Below are positions 44,805-55,071 of a stretch of 64,000 nucleotides of DNA, piece after piece; the stretch's first letter is position 1, and every line of letters begins with the position of its first letter. The position numbers and the translations under genes were made by a program. Origin of the DNA: Pilatotrama ljubarskyi (lineage: Eukaryota > Basidiomycota > Agaricomycetes > Polyporales > Polyporaceae); assembly GCA_022385805.1 (NCBI GenBank), contig MU277729.1:1-64000 (forward strand), in the 5' to 3' direction. The notes below the pieces were generated by a model. That model was not told the origin of the DNA. It saw nothing but the letters and a program-made list of their open reading frames with translations, and did not search any database.

Positions 44805-46643
44805 ATGACGCTCACGTCCAAATCCACGCTCGTGAAGTTCCTGCTTGCGGCTGTTGCGGTCGCGTCCTTGGCGGGAGCCGCGCACGCGTCGCCAGCGCGC
44901 GGGATTCAAGGGAGGTCGACGTTCGATGTGGCGATGCGTCTGGGGAACTTGTCGCCGTACCAGAAGGGCCCCGTCCCGCATGGGATCGAGGAGACCCTCC
45001 CGGAGGATTGCGAGGTCGAGCAGGTCATGCTGGTGCGTTGTCCCCAGTCCCGAGTACGGCCCCATCGTCTGTGCGCGCGCACGAGGTGGTCGGGAGAAGG
45101 AGGAGGCAAGGTTGAAGAGCTGACGCGCGCGGTACGACTTAGATGCACAGACATGGCTCGCGCTACCCGCTCGCGTCCGAGCTGGTGTTCATCACCAACC
45201 TCGTGTCCAAGCTCGCGAACGCATCGAAAGCGATACAGAAAGCGCGCCTCCCAACGAACCTCGCGTTCCTCAAGGATGGTTATACTTCGACGCTGGGGCA
45301 CGACGACCTCACTGCGCCGGGGCGGATGCAGCTGTTCGAGCACGGTGTCGAGTGAGTCTGTCGTGCGTGGTTGAACTGATGCATGGATGATTCACGAATG
45401 CGGACTTGTTAGCTTCCGCCTGAAGTACCCGACGTTGGAAGTGGACGGCATCCTCGCCGGCTTGCAAGATCGGGTATGTCTCCCTAGAGTCGGTCCATAG
45501 CTGCACGTCTCCTCACGTGCGTACAGGTCGTCGAGTCTGCGCAGTGGTTCGCGCAGGGATACTTCGGCCGCGCCTGGACGGCCCTGAACTCAACCATGTT
45601 CTCTACCATCGGGGAGGACGCCAAGACTCCGTCGTGGATCACGCCCATGGACACCTGCGCGGACTGGCAGTACGACTTTGGCAACAACGTAAGTCCCGCT
45701 TGCCCGCTCCTCGAGTATGCGAGCTTCAGGCTGAGGAGGGCCATAGGCGACGATCGAGTGGGGCAGCGTCTACCTCCCGCCGATCGCGAAGCGGCTGAAC
45801 AGGCTCCTTCCCGGGGTGAGCCTCTCGACAGACGACGTGCACGGGGCGCTGTACGCGTGCGCGTACGACCTCGCTGCGCTGGGCACTTCGCCCTGGTGCG
45901 AGGCGTTCACGCCGAGCGAGATCGAGGATTTCGAGTACGTATTATGGCTCTATTACACCGGGTGCATGCTGGAATGCTTACATGGCGTCCGTGTAGGTAT
46001 GAGCTTGACCTACTCATGGACGGCGCGTTCGGGTACAATCTCCCGGGATCCATGGGCGAAGTCCTCGGGTCGCTCTATGTCAGCAAGCTCGTCGAGCGGT
46101 GAGCACTCCCCCGACATGCTTCTCTTGCTCCATCGCTCATCCTATTCAGCTTCACCAACAGCACCGGGGACGCGAAGCCCGCCTACCTCGAGTTCGGCCA
46201 CGACACCACGATCGATCTCGCCCTCACCGCCCTCGGACTCGCAAAGTAAGCCGGCCACATCCACCCTTACCCTCGTCCTTCTCTCCCTCCGTACCACGTC
46301 TAACGTCCCCCTTCCCCTCAGGGACACCCCACCCCTCTCCGCGACCGGCCCAGTCCGCGCGTCCCGCAAATGGCGCACGTCCCAGCAAGTGCCCTTCGCC
46401 GCGCAGATGCTCTGGGAGAAGTTCACCTGCCGCAGCTCTACCTTCTCCGGCAGTCATGCGCGCGGGCCGCAGGTGCGCCTCCTGCTCAACGACGCGCCAT
46501 TCCCGCTCTCGACGTGTGCGCACATGGACAAGAAGTTCGGCTCGTGTTCGCTAGAGGACTTCGTCGCGTCGCACAAGGCGAGCGCCGAGAGGAAGTGGGG
46601 GGACGCGGTGTGGAATGCGACGTGTGGGCACGCGGCGCTGTGA
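44805..46643 (+). CDS. Secreted histidine acid phosphatase (phytase-like)
   Basis: Eight exons (44805-45032, 45143-45351, 45413-45473, 45527-45688, 45747-45934, 45997-46098, 46150-46245, 46322-46643) give 455 residues, normal for fungal histidine acid phosphatases. A signal peptide spans about residues 1-29 (FLLAAVAVASLAGAAHA). The catalytic RHG motif (MHRHGSRYP, R79 H80 G81) is created by splicing intron 1, and the proton-donor HD motif is FGHDTTID (H334 D335). Several Cys residues and N-glycosylation sites (NST) suit an extracellular enzyme. The family hydrolyses phosphomonoesters, including phytate in some members, through a phosphohistidine intermediate. Substrate specificity cannot be read from sequence. 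All introns are GT-AG and in phase, so the gene looks intact. Family members are often induced by phosphate starvation, but that is not shown here. Confidence 0.93.
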
Positions 46644-47135
46644 GCTGGAACTACTCGAGTAGTGAGGAACCGCTCCATGCTGTGTAATAGCAGCCACAGC
46701 TACAGTACAAGTGCGTCCGGTAAATCATACTGTACACACGGTTGTAGACGCGTTCGTTTTGAAGGGAAGGCTGCGACTCGTTCGCGTCGCGCGAGCGGGT
46801 GCTTCCTGGGTACGACCACGTGATCGAGTATGGTGCTTGGCATGTCGCGTTGTCCTCGTCTCGTCTACTTATGTACCGCTGGCTGCGGCGCACGCTGCAA
46901 TCCGCAGCCAGTCATACCAAGGAGTCACAAACCGCTGTATTGAAGCGATCTGGACTGTCACCGCGCCGCCGCAATCTACTGTGTTAGATTCGTACTACAC
47001 AGTACAGTACCCGTATAAGCTGCGGAGGCTGCGGCACCACGGGCACAACTCGACGATCGGTGAGCATATAGGTTGGTAGCCTTCGCATGCATACACGTCC
47101 TGACACTCACAACAGTCGCGAACAGAACGTACAAC
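46644..47135. other. Intergenic stretch with an E-box
   Basis: A CACGTG palindrome lies at about 46816-46821, between the phosphatase and the hydrolase. No gene is seen. A possible 5' UTR intron of the hydrolase (GTGAGC at 47060 to ACAG at 47114) precedes its ATG. Confidence 0.4.
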
Positions 47136-48314
47136 ATGTCCACGGAATCGTGGATCGCGGCAAACGCTTCCAGCGAGCCGGGGCCCACTACGACAGCTCC
47201 GGATCCTGGGGCTTCCGCGTACGAGGCGAAGGAGTCGTCCCTCTCGCTCCCAGACGGGCGCACTCTCGCGTACTCGCACTCCGGACCGTGCGACAGCGAT
47301 ATCTTCTTCATCTGGTTCCCGGGCCTGTTCAGCGTCGGCGACACCTCCAACCCTGCACCCCCGATCCAACAACGACACGCGCAGAACCTCTCGCCGACGC
47401 TCCCGGGCTGGGGCAACACCTCTCCACCGCTCCCCGGCAAGACGTTCGCGGAGACGGTCGTGTCGGACACGCATGCGCTCCTGCGGCACCTGCGGCCGAG
47501 GTACAACCCGGCGACGCTGCGGATCTACGTCGCGGGCGGGTCGTTCGGGACGGTGCCGACGCAGATGGTGTTCGGGGCGCCGTACGACGCGTTCCCGTAC
47601 GGGCGGCAGATCGCGGGGATGATGCTCATGGCGCCGTTCAGCCCGTTCCGCGAGCAGGCGGAGTACCGCGAGGGCCTGAGCTGGCGCGACTGGGTGAGCG
47701 TGGGCCCGTTGACGCAGGTTGTGCCCGGGAGGGGCGTGCAGCGGCTGGTGAAGGTGCTGCTGCAGGGGAAGACGCGCGACGTGCCGAGCGCGGAGGCGTT
47801 CCTGCGGAAGGAGTTCTTCGGGCCGATGAACGAGAAGGAGAGGGAGCGGTATGCGGTGTGGAGGGCGCGCAGGGGTGTGGAAGAGGGCTACTTCGAGCGG
47901 TGGATGGCGGCGGGGATGGTGAAAAGCGTGAGCAAGACGTGGGAGGGTTTCTTAGCGACTGCGGATGCGATGCACTCGGAGTGGGGGTTTAGGATCCGGG
48001 AGCTGGACGAGGAGCACGCGAGCAAGCCGGTTGTGCTCGCGCTGGGCAAGGAGGACAGGAGTCTGCTGGGAATGGGGCGGTGGCTGAGCGAGAGCTACAG
48101 GAATGTAACTGTGCGCGAGCTGGAGGGCGGACATCTGGCGGGTGCGTGGAGCGTGGACGACGTGCTCGAGGATTTGTTTGTCGCAGGAGGCGACGCTAGC
48201 GGAAGTGTGCGGGAGGGCCGGCAAGGGCCGAGTGGCTCAGGGAGAGTGTGTTGTTGTAGAATCACAAGCCTCCTCTGCCTGCGTCTGTGTCGAGTGCGGG
48301 GTAACGCCAAACCA
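47136..48314 (+). CDS. Alpha/beta hydrolase-fold protein (3' end unresolved)
   Basis: From the ATG at 47136 a single open frame encodes a hydrolase of about 350 residues. It has an FPG oxyanion-type segment (FIWFPGLFSVG, about residues 58-68), the nucleophile elbow GGSFG with Ser136, an acid candidate D307 (LALGKEDRS) and the catalytic H333 (EGGHLAGA). The charge-relay order Ser-Asp-His is complete, so an esterase- or lipase-like activity is likely, substrate unknown. No stop follows the His region: the frame stays open for another 60 codons into the ATG of the bHLH gene and beyond. A stop in another frame (TAG at 48196) could be reached through a small terminal intron. No signal peptide is evident, which suggests a cytosolic enzyme. 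Confidence 0.75.
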
Positions 48315-49884
48315 ATGGCCCTCTTCTCTGCCTCAGAGTCCGTCTACCTCTCCTCCTTCCTCTCCTCCGTCGACCTCGACTCCTCCATCAACAACGATGG
48401 CTCCGTCGACCCCGGCCTCGCAGACCAGATCCCCCACCTCCAGGGCTCCGAGGCCCTCGCCAAGGCCACAAAGGACCTGATGTCGCTTGACGTCCCCGTC
48501 ACTTCTGCACGCCCACAGAGCGCTGGCCAGCCGACCCACACCCATCTCCACCCGTCTGCAAGCTCGCAGCCGAGCTACTGGCCCAGCTTTCCGTCCAGCG
48601 AGCAGGCCGGATCGTCCTCCTCTTCGGGCACAGCAGCCCAGCAGCACAAGCTCGCCCAAATCGCTCGCTCGTCCTCTCCCGCACAGTACCTCTCCAGAGG
48701 CCTGTCAGGCACCATCGCACCCGCGGATTCCCTACGATCCACCTCGCAGAGCGATAGGGCAAATCCGTCGATCTTCGGGCAGCAACAGCAACCGCAACAT
48801 GTCCAGATCGCACCCCTGCGTGGCTACGACGCTCAGACATCCTCGCCAGGCTTCAACCTCCCGCCCATATCCACCGCCGGCTACCCCAACGGTGTCAGCA
48901 CACGCGAGAGCTCACGGCCACCCGTAGCCCCCTCTGCGTCCGCACCGTCGGTGCTCACTAGCAGCAGCACGACGACGACGTCAAACAAACGCCCCCTCCA
49001 TCCCTCCTCAGAGCCTGCGACGGATCCCAGCTCATCCAAACGAGCACGCCCCTCCCCTTCGTCAGCCTCCTTCTCCTCAGTGCCCGAAGCTGACTCAGCG
49101 CTTGCATCCGGATCTTCTTCCGCAAGCACACGACCACGCGCCGACTCCCCCGCAGCCGCGCGCAAGGGCACGCCTTCCGCCTCCCCCTCAGCAGCGGCAC
49201 GTCGACATCAGTCCCCCGCTCCCGACAACGAAGCCGACAAGAAGGACAAAGGGAAGGAAAAGATAAAGAGCAGTGGGGCAGGAGGCGGAGGGGGGAGCGC
49301 GAACAAGGGCGCTCTCCTCTCGCCCTCGCAGAAACGCGCGAACCACATCCAGTCCGAGCAGAAGCGCCGCGCGAACATCCGCCGCGGGTACGAGGCCCTC
49401 TGCGAGGTCGTACCCGCGCTGCGCGAGGCGATCCGCGCGGAGGAGGAGCGCGAGCGCGCGGGCGAGGACGCGGACGCGAAGGGAAAGGACAGGGCAGCAC
49501 CCGGCGGCGCGGGGGCGGGGGAGAAGGGGAAGAAGAAGAGGAAGAGCGAGAGCGAGCGGCAGGACGGGAGGGCGGGGCCGAGGAGCGAGAACGTCGTCTT
49601 GCAGAAGAGTGCGTCACTCCTCCGCGTCGGAGCCATGACCATAGCTGACCACCCAGGGTTGTTTTGCAGCGATCGACTACATCACCGCGCTGCTCGCGGA
49701 CCGCGCCGCGCTCACGCAGCGGCTCGAGATCGCGCGCGGCATCCTCCCGCTCGGCCACCCCGCCGCGCAGATCGACGCGCGCCACCTCGACGCGCAGGGC
49801 GTCCCGCTTTGGGAGCGCGAGTGGAACGGGGGGATGGACCTCGATGCAGGCGCGGGTGAGGACGGGAGCGAGGACGAGGGGTAG
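48315..49884 (+). CDS. bHLH transcription factor with a long basic loop
   Basis: Two exons (48315-49608, 49670-49884; 61-nt intron) give 502 residues. The N-terminus (MALFSASESVYLSSFLSSVD, then ALAKATKDLMSLDV) matches the start of a conserved basidiomycete bHLH group. The middle is Ser/Pro/Gln-rich. The basic region begins near residue 338 (KRANHIQSEQKRRANIRR) and carries the His-Glu-Arg set predicted to bind CACGTG. Helix 1 is YEALCEVVPALREAI. The loop is about 60 residues, full of Glu, Lys and Gly. The intron lies just before helix 2 (IDYITALLADRAALTQRL), which leads into a short Leu-rich extension that may help dimerisation. It acts in the nucleus. The start is chosen for the conserved N-terminus, because the frame is open upstream through the hydrolase. 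Confidence 0.85.
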
Positions 49885-50184
49885 CGTCGGCGTGTCGGCG
49901 GATGTGTATGAATATGTTGTTGAAGGGGGCCGGTGGAGCGGAGGAGTGGGAGGCAGGGGGAATGAGGACACGATGTTTTACGGCTGCGGACGATGCGATG
50001 CGTTGCTTGCGCTCACGCCCAGTGCTGAGGAACTATAGTATACAGTAGATACCCTGGTATAACGATACAAATACAGGTCGCCCTGCTCTATGGTCCAGTC
50101 GCTGCCACTCAAAGGGGGACCGACGTGCGCGGAAAATGTGGTGCACTCTCGCACGGGGAGGATGTGAGAGTATTGCGACACGGC

Positions 50185-51924
50185 TCACTCCTCGAAACCG
50201 TCCATGTCGATGTCGTAGAAAAATCCCTGAGCAGCGACACGAGGAGTCAGCCACCGTACTGCACGACTACAGTATGAGAGCTTGGGTCGACACACAGACC
50301 TTGTAGAGGCTCATGACCTTGATGACCCACGCCTCGAGGTGGAAGATCTTCTTGTTGCCTACGCGCATCCGCGCCTCCTACATGCCCTACTGAGCACCGA
50401 GACGTCGCATATGGAGCGATGTCGAGAGGGAGGACGCACGTATATCGCAGCCCAGTGCATAATGTCCGCCTTGAGCGCCTCGTCGACCTGCTCGACGACC
50501 CTCTCCGCGATCGTCTGCGGTGCCGCTCATCAGCGATCCCCGCACGGACGGGCCCGAACACGACGAAGGCGGCGCACCTTGAGCACGATCGTGGACGGGA
50601 TGCAGTGGCTGAGGAGCTCGTAGAGCTTAGCGCGGACCTCCATGACGCGCGCGGGCGACTGCTCCTGCACGATCATGTCCGCGACCTTGTGGCAGTACGT
50701 CTCCCAGTCGGGCTTCGCGATGCTCAGCGCGCTCGCCGAGAGGTCCGGGCTGGGTGTAGGATGCACGATCACGATCAGTACGCTTCGCGTGCGACATGGG
50801 AGGGAGAAGGGGGACGCACTTTTGCATCTTGAGCGCCTCGAGGACGAGGATCGCCTTGCGGAGGTTCCCGCCCGCGTCCTCGGCGATGAGCTGCACCGTG
50901 TCTTCGGGGATGGCGAACCCCTCGCGCTTGGCGACGAAATCGAGGACCGTCTGCATCTGTGTCTCCGCACGCGTCACGTCAGCCATCCACGAACTCCCAC
51001 AGGTGCGGCAGATAGCAGGGGAAACGTGAACGCACCTCCTCGGCGCTGGGCGCGGCGACGCGCATGAGGAGACACCGCGAACGGATGGGCGCGATGAGCT
51101 TGCTGGTGCTGTTGGCGCAGAGGATGAGGCGCATGTTGGACATGTACTTCTCCATGGTGCGGCGGAGCGCTGCTTGTGCGTCGCGTGTGAGCGCGTCGGC
51201 TTCGTGGATCACCACAACTTGATAAGGAGCGGTATGAGAGGTTGGAGGGAGAGGTGATCGGGAGGGGAGGGGGGCGCACCTTTGAACCGCTGCTTGGCGT
51301 TGAGGTCGACTTGTTGTGTTTGGGCGATCTCTTTGAGGATCTCCTGGATGACCAGCCGGTCATAGTTTCCTACTTCGCTGAGAAACAGCCAGTCAGCCGG
51401 TCAATGGGCGCGTCTCAGAGGCGAGCGTGGATCGAGACGCACCTGGGGGTGATCTCGATGTGGTAGTTGCTCTGGACGATATTCACGTCCAGCTTGCGTT
51501 TTGTTGGCGTGAGGAAGACGCGCTGGTCGATTTTGATCTGTGTGCGAGCAGACAGCAGTCGCTTCAGCATCTTCTCAGGTATCCCGGCATGTATTCACAA
51601 CATACCTTCTCAGCACCCTTGCCAAAGAGCTCGAGCAGGGTTCCTGCTATGCGGGTCTTCTTTCCTGCGCCTGAAGGTCCGTAGAAGAGCATATGCGGGA
51701 AGTCTCCTGAGGCAGCCTATGCATTGAGCCAAGGTCAGCACGCCTTGTGCAGCTGTGAGAACAGCGCTAGTCGGAGGACTGACGAGGGCCTTGAGGCGGG
51801 CGGAGAGACCATGGTGGTAGTGGAGGTCGTCCAGAGAACGGGGCCGGTACTGCAGAGGTCCATTCAGTGGCAGCTCATACAGATACAGCAGGAGTCAGCT
51901 GACCTTGTCTACCCAGAGTGACAT
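50185..51924 (-). CDS. RFC5: Replication factor C small subunit (yeast Rfc5 / human RFC3 type)
   Basis: Eleven exons (51924-51904, 51849-51784, 51716-51606, 51537-51443, 51377-51280, 51217-51036, 50956-50820, 50749-50578, 50514-50440, 50377-50300, 50226-50185) add up to 358 residues, the usual length. It starts MSLWVDKYRP once the first intron is removed (RFC box II). The P-loop is GPSGAGKKT (42-50). The Walker B-like box V is HEAD (135-138), and the arginine-finger SRC motif is IRSRC (175-179). The variant GxxGxGKKT loop and HEAD box identify the Rfc5/RFC3 subunit rather than Rfc2-4. The five-subunit clamp loader opens PCNA at primer-template junctions in replication and repair. An ACGCGT site lies 110 bp upstream of the ATG. 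The gene converges with the bHLH gene, 300 bp apart. The name follows yeast usage; the human equivalent is RFC3. Confidence 0.95.
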
Positions 51925-53174
51925 CCTGCCGAGCAAGCAGAGAGGAGTACTACGGATGAGCGAGAGAGACGCGGAGGCGCCCACCGGCCACGCGCGTGCG
52001 CCTGTGATCGCGTCAGGTCACACGCTGTGACAGACGCGTCGTGACCCATCACACTCGGGCTGCTTCCAGACGACCATGCCCTCGCAGGCTTTACAGCCGC
52101 CGCGCTGGGCCATCGTCCTCCTCTCAACTGAATACTGGTTATTCTGACAGACCATCCAGTGGGAAGTACTCTAGCTTGCCACAGCGCGCCGGTGTGTATA
52201 CAAACATAACTTCCGAGTCCATCATCATGTCCATTTCGAAACATCGCGCCCTCTCTCGTCTCTCCTCCCCCACATCCTCGTAGCTGTGTGCGCTCAGGAA
52301 CGTGGCCCACGAAAGAGCAGAAACAGCAAGAAATAGGCTCATGGGCCTTCCAACGCACGAAGGCGTCGAACGACAGGGAACATGTCCGTGTAGAGAGTGA
52401 AGTACATAGATGATGACAGGAGCATGCAAGAATGAATTCGAGAGGGTGCGGTGGATATAATAAGCACGGGCTGTGTCCAAGCTCGCCTGGATGGTCCGTC
52501 ATGGCGCACGTAGACATGTACAGTCAGTGTCGGGACATGATACTGTATGTACGCACCAATGATAGATGGCAATATACACCAGACAATGCGCGCCCGCAGA
52601 GCGGGTAGGACGATCACAGTACGTGGGACACGACACGGCCCAGGTGCGAAGGAAGAAATGGGGTGGACTAAGTAACACAACAGAGGGGCATATATGTATC
52701 ATAACAACATCGTGAACGGCATCGCATCCAATATCAAACGTCCAACGTCCGAGAACCCGGACAGCCCGCAGCCCGCGGCGCGCGGCGCCCCCTCGCCCGC
52801 GCCGCCACCGCCGCATTCGGGCTGACCTCGCCCGGGAGAACCTGGCCTGACTGCGTAAATATGTAGGGGCGAGCCCGGACCAACCGATGGAACGAACGAC
52901 GAACGACCGACGAGGGATGGGCGGTGAGGGACGAATATACACACGGGGTACGTAATAGTAGCAACTGCTGCGAGGACGGGTAGCACATGTAGAATGGGTG
53001 AATGGGTGGTGGTGGTATAGGACGTGGGGGTGAGGCTGGGAGTGGGAGGGGTGTAGGACGACCAACAATCGCGACACCAAGGCATTCGATCGAGATATAC
53101 ACAAAGCGGGCACGACCGGCGGAGGCACACAGACGGACAACGACAACGGCGAACAGACGGAAGACAAGCAGAGG
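51925..53174. other. Intergenic: RFC promoter and 3' flank of the RhoGAP gene
   Basis: ACGCGT (MluI cell-cycle-box core) at 52034-52039 sits upstream of the RFC gene. The rest contains no supported gene. The long minus-strand frames at 52.5-53.2 kb are continuations of unspliced RhoGAP reading frames past its real stop. Confidence 0.45.
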
Positions 53175-55071
53175 TCAGCCCGTCGTCGTGCCGCCGCTCG
53201 GCGTCCGTCGCGGCTGGGGTTGCGCCGACGCGCGCTTCTGCTTCTTCACGAGCTTCGCGTGCCGCTCCTCGTCGGGCAGCCGCCCCGTCTTGGACGACGG
53301 CAGCGTCCGGCTCCGCGTCACCGTCACGATCGACCCGGAGCGCGACGGCGGCGACTCGTGCACGGGCGACAGCCCCGTCGGCGAGTCTATCGGTGGTGAT
53401 CGCTCTGCGAGAGAAAGAGCAGACGCGTGTCAGCTCATGCACCATTTCCGAGGCTGAAGAAACTAGCACGGTGATGGCGCTGGGTAACGTACCTCCTGAA
53501 CGTTCTGTCGTTGTGCGCCGCCGGCCGATCTTCTTCGGCACGTCGACTCTGCTGATCAGCTTCCAGCCGCCCGACTCCTCGTCCGAACCCGAACTCGAGA
53601 GGAGGTCCGTCACTGGCTCCGTCATCGGGACCGTCACCGCGCTATCTGAGGACGGCTTCGATGTCGGCGGTGGGGGGATGTCGAGCATGAACCAGTCCTG
53701 GTGCGCGATCAGGAATTCGAGCACGTCCTGGCTCAGCTGGTGCTCCTGCGGCGACATCTCGTGCGACGGGTGCGCGATGAGCGCCGGGCGGAAAATCACC
53801 GCCAAATCTACAATCGTTGCGTTGATAGTGGAGTGGGGCGCCAAGACGAGGCGATTAGCAGAGGCGACTATAGGTGCCGGGGCAAAGAGGTAAGGTGTAC
53901 GTACTCTTCGCCGTCATGAGGTTCTTGTCCGATTTCCGCGCAAACACGGAGAGGAGGTCGAGCACGTACAGCAGCAAGTACTGGTTCGCGCGCGGCATCG
54001 AGCGGATAAGGCGCTTGTAGGTCGCGATCACTTCGTCCTGGTTGAACGGCTTCTTCGCTGAGTGGTGGGATTAGCGGGTGGGGTGTAACTGGCGCAGCCG
54101 GACGAGCAGATTCTCACCAAGCGCATCTCGGAACTAGGGCGGGTCAGTCATAGGTCGGCATAGGGGGGGGAGGGCTGCTCACTAGGTGGTACATGTCGTG
54201 GGGTATCACAGGTTCCTGCTGTATGTGAGAGGTGTGGAACACGTCTATAGGCCGATGGACGTACGGGCATCTGCGTGAGGTATCGTCGAAACACACTTGC
54301 GACGTCGTGTGTTGTATAGTGCTCCTTTTTCCAGTCAAGGTTCTTCCCGTACTACGGACACTGTCTATGAGGATCGGTGCGGGGAAGGTCGGAGAAGGAC
54401 GCACTCGTGGAGGGGTCTCAAAGGCTGCCTGCAACTCCCTCATCCGCTTGTTCGACCCATTCACTCGGAAGGTGCCTTCCACCTCCGTCGCTATACTACA
54501 TTTAGCGCTCCGTGGACATAATATGTCAGTGGCAAACATACCATTCTCCTTCAGATACAGGCCGCTATGATAGGAGTTAGGCGGGGCGCCCGAAGACGAT
54601 CAGTAGAACGCACGCACCATTTCGCTACGACGACGGGTATATACCCCCATACGTAGAGATCGCCGTTCGCGTTCGCGGTGGATATCTGTACGCTCGCATA
54701 CTTGAGGCTCTCCTTGAGCGGCCTGCCGAAGACACGGTTCTCCCCCTCTGCGCCGCAAGTGCTCAGTCACACGCCGGGCATACTCGCCCAATCCATCCTC
54801 CCGCCTACCGATACACGACGAGGAGAGCAGGGCGAGGGGCGAAGAGAGACGCACCTTTCTTCTCCTCAGCCTCCTTCTTGACCCTCTGCGCGAAGGTGAA
54901 GTGGTTCCACCAGGTCTTGAGGCTGGCCTTGGTCGGGGGTAGGGCGCTGTCCTGGGACTGCTGCTGCTGCCGCTGGAACTGCTCGTACTGCTGCTGGAGC
55001 TGGCGGAGCTGCTCCTCTTGCTGCTTCTGGCGCTGGCCTTCCTGCTGCTGAGAGAGTTGGGCGGTCGTCAT
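53175..55071 (-). CDS. RhoGAP domain protein, Sac7/Bag7 type
   Basis: Ten exons (55071-54855, 54747-54618, 54564-54542, 54490-54405, 54351-54265, 54215-54183, 54133-54118, 54057-53905, 53807-53493, 53404-53175) give 429 residues in phase. A Gln-rich N-terminus precedes LKTWWNHFTFAQRVKKEA. The catalytic domain follows: SLKYASVQISTANANGDLYV, GYIPVVVAKCGLYLKEN, the arginine-finger segment GTFRVNGSNKRM (Arg near 132), YLTQMPEPVIPHDMYHLF and NLMTAKNLAVIFRPALI. These motifs are diagnostic of the fungal Sac7/Bag7 group, which speeds GTP hydrolysis by Rho1 and so shapes cell-wall and actin signalling at the cortex. The tail is acidic, then Ser/Arg-rich. The start is the only nearby in-frame ATG. Coding-like text continues upstream to about 55290, but no ATG exists on the minus strand between 55201 and 55700, so a distant first exon is possible. 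Confidence 0.9.

Noticed and set aside
44391..45065. Minus-strand frame of 224 codons over the phosphatase start
   Set aside because: Arg-rich shadow of the GC-rich plus-strand gene; no motif and no splice logic.
43140..46822. CACGTG motifs as proof of a phosphate regulon
   Set aside because: A six-base palindrome is expected several times by chance in 64 kb of GC-rich DNA. Kept only as a testable idea.
48958..49971. Long minus-strand frame opposite the bHLH gene
   Set aside because: Ser/Arg/Pro-rich mirror of a GC-biased coding strand; no splice sites or motif.
52699..53844. Minus-strand frame of 381 codons extending to 52699
   Set aside because: Only its upstream part is real (RhoGAP exon). 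Splicing at 53493/53404 moves translation to another frame that stops at 53175; the rest is read-through of an intron and the 3' flank.
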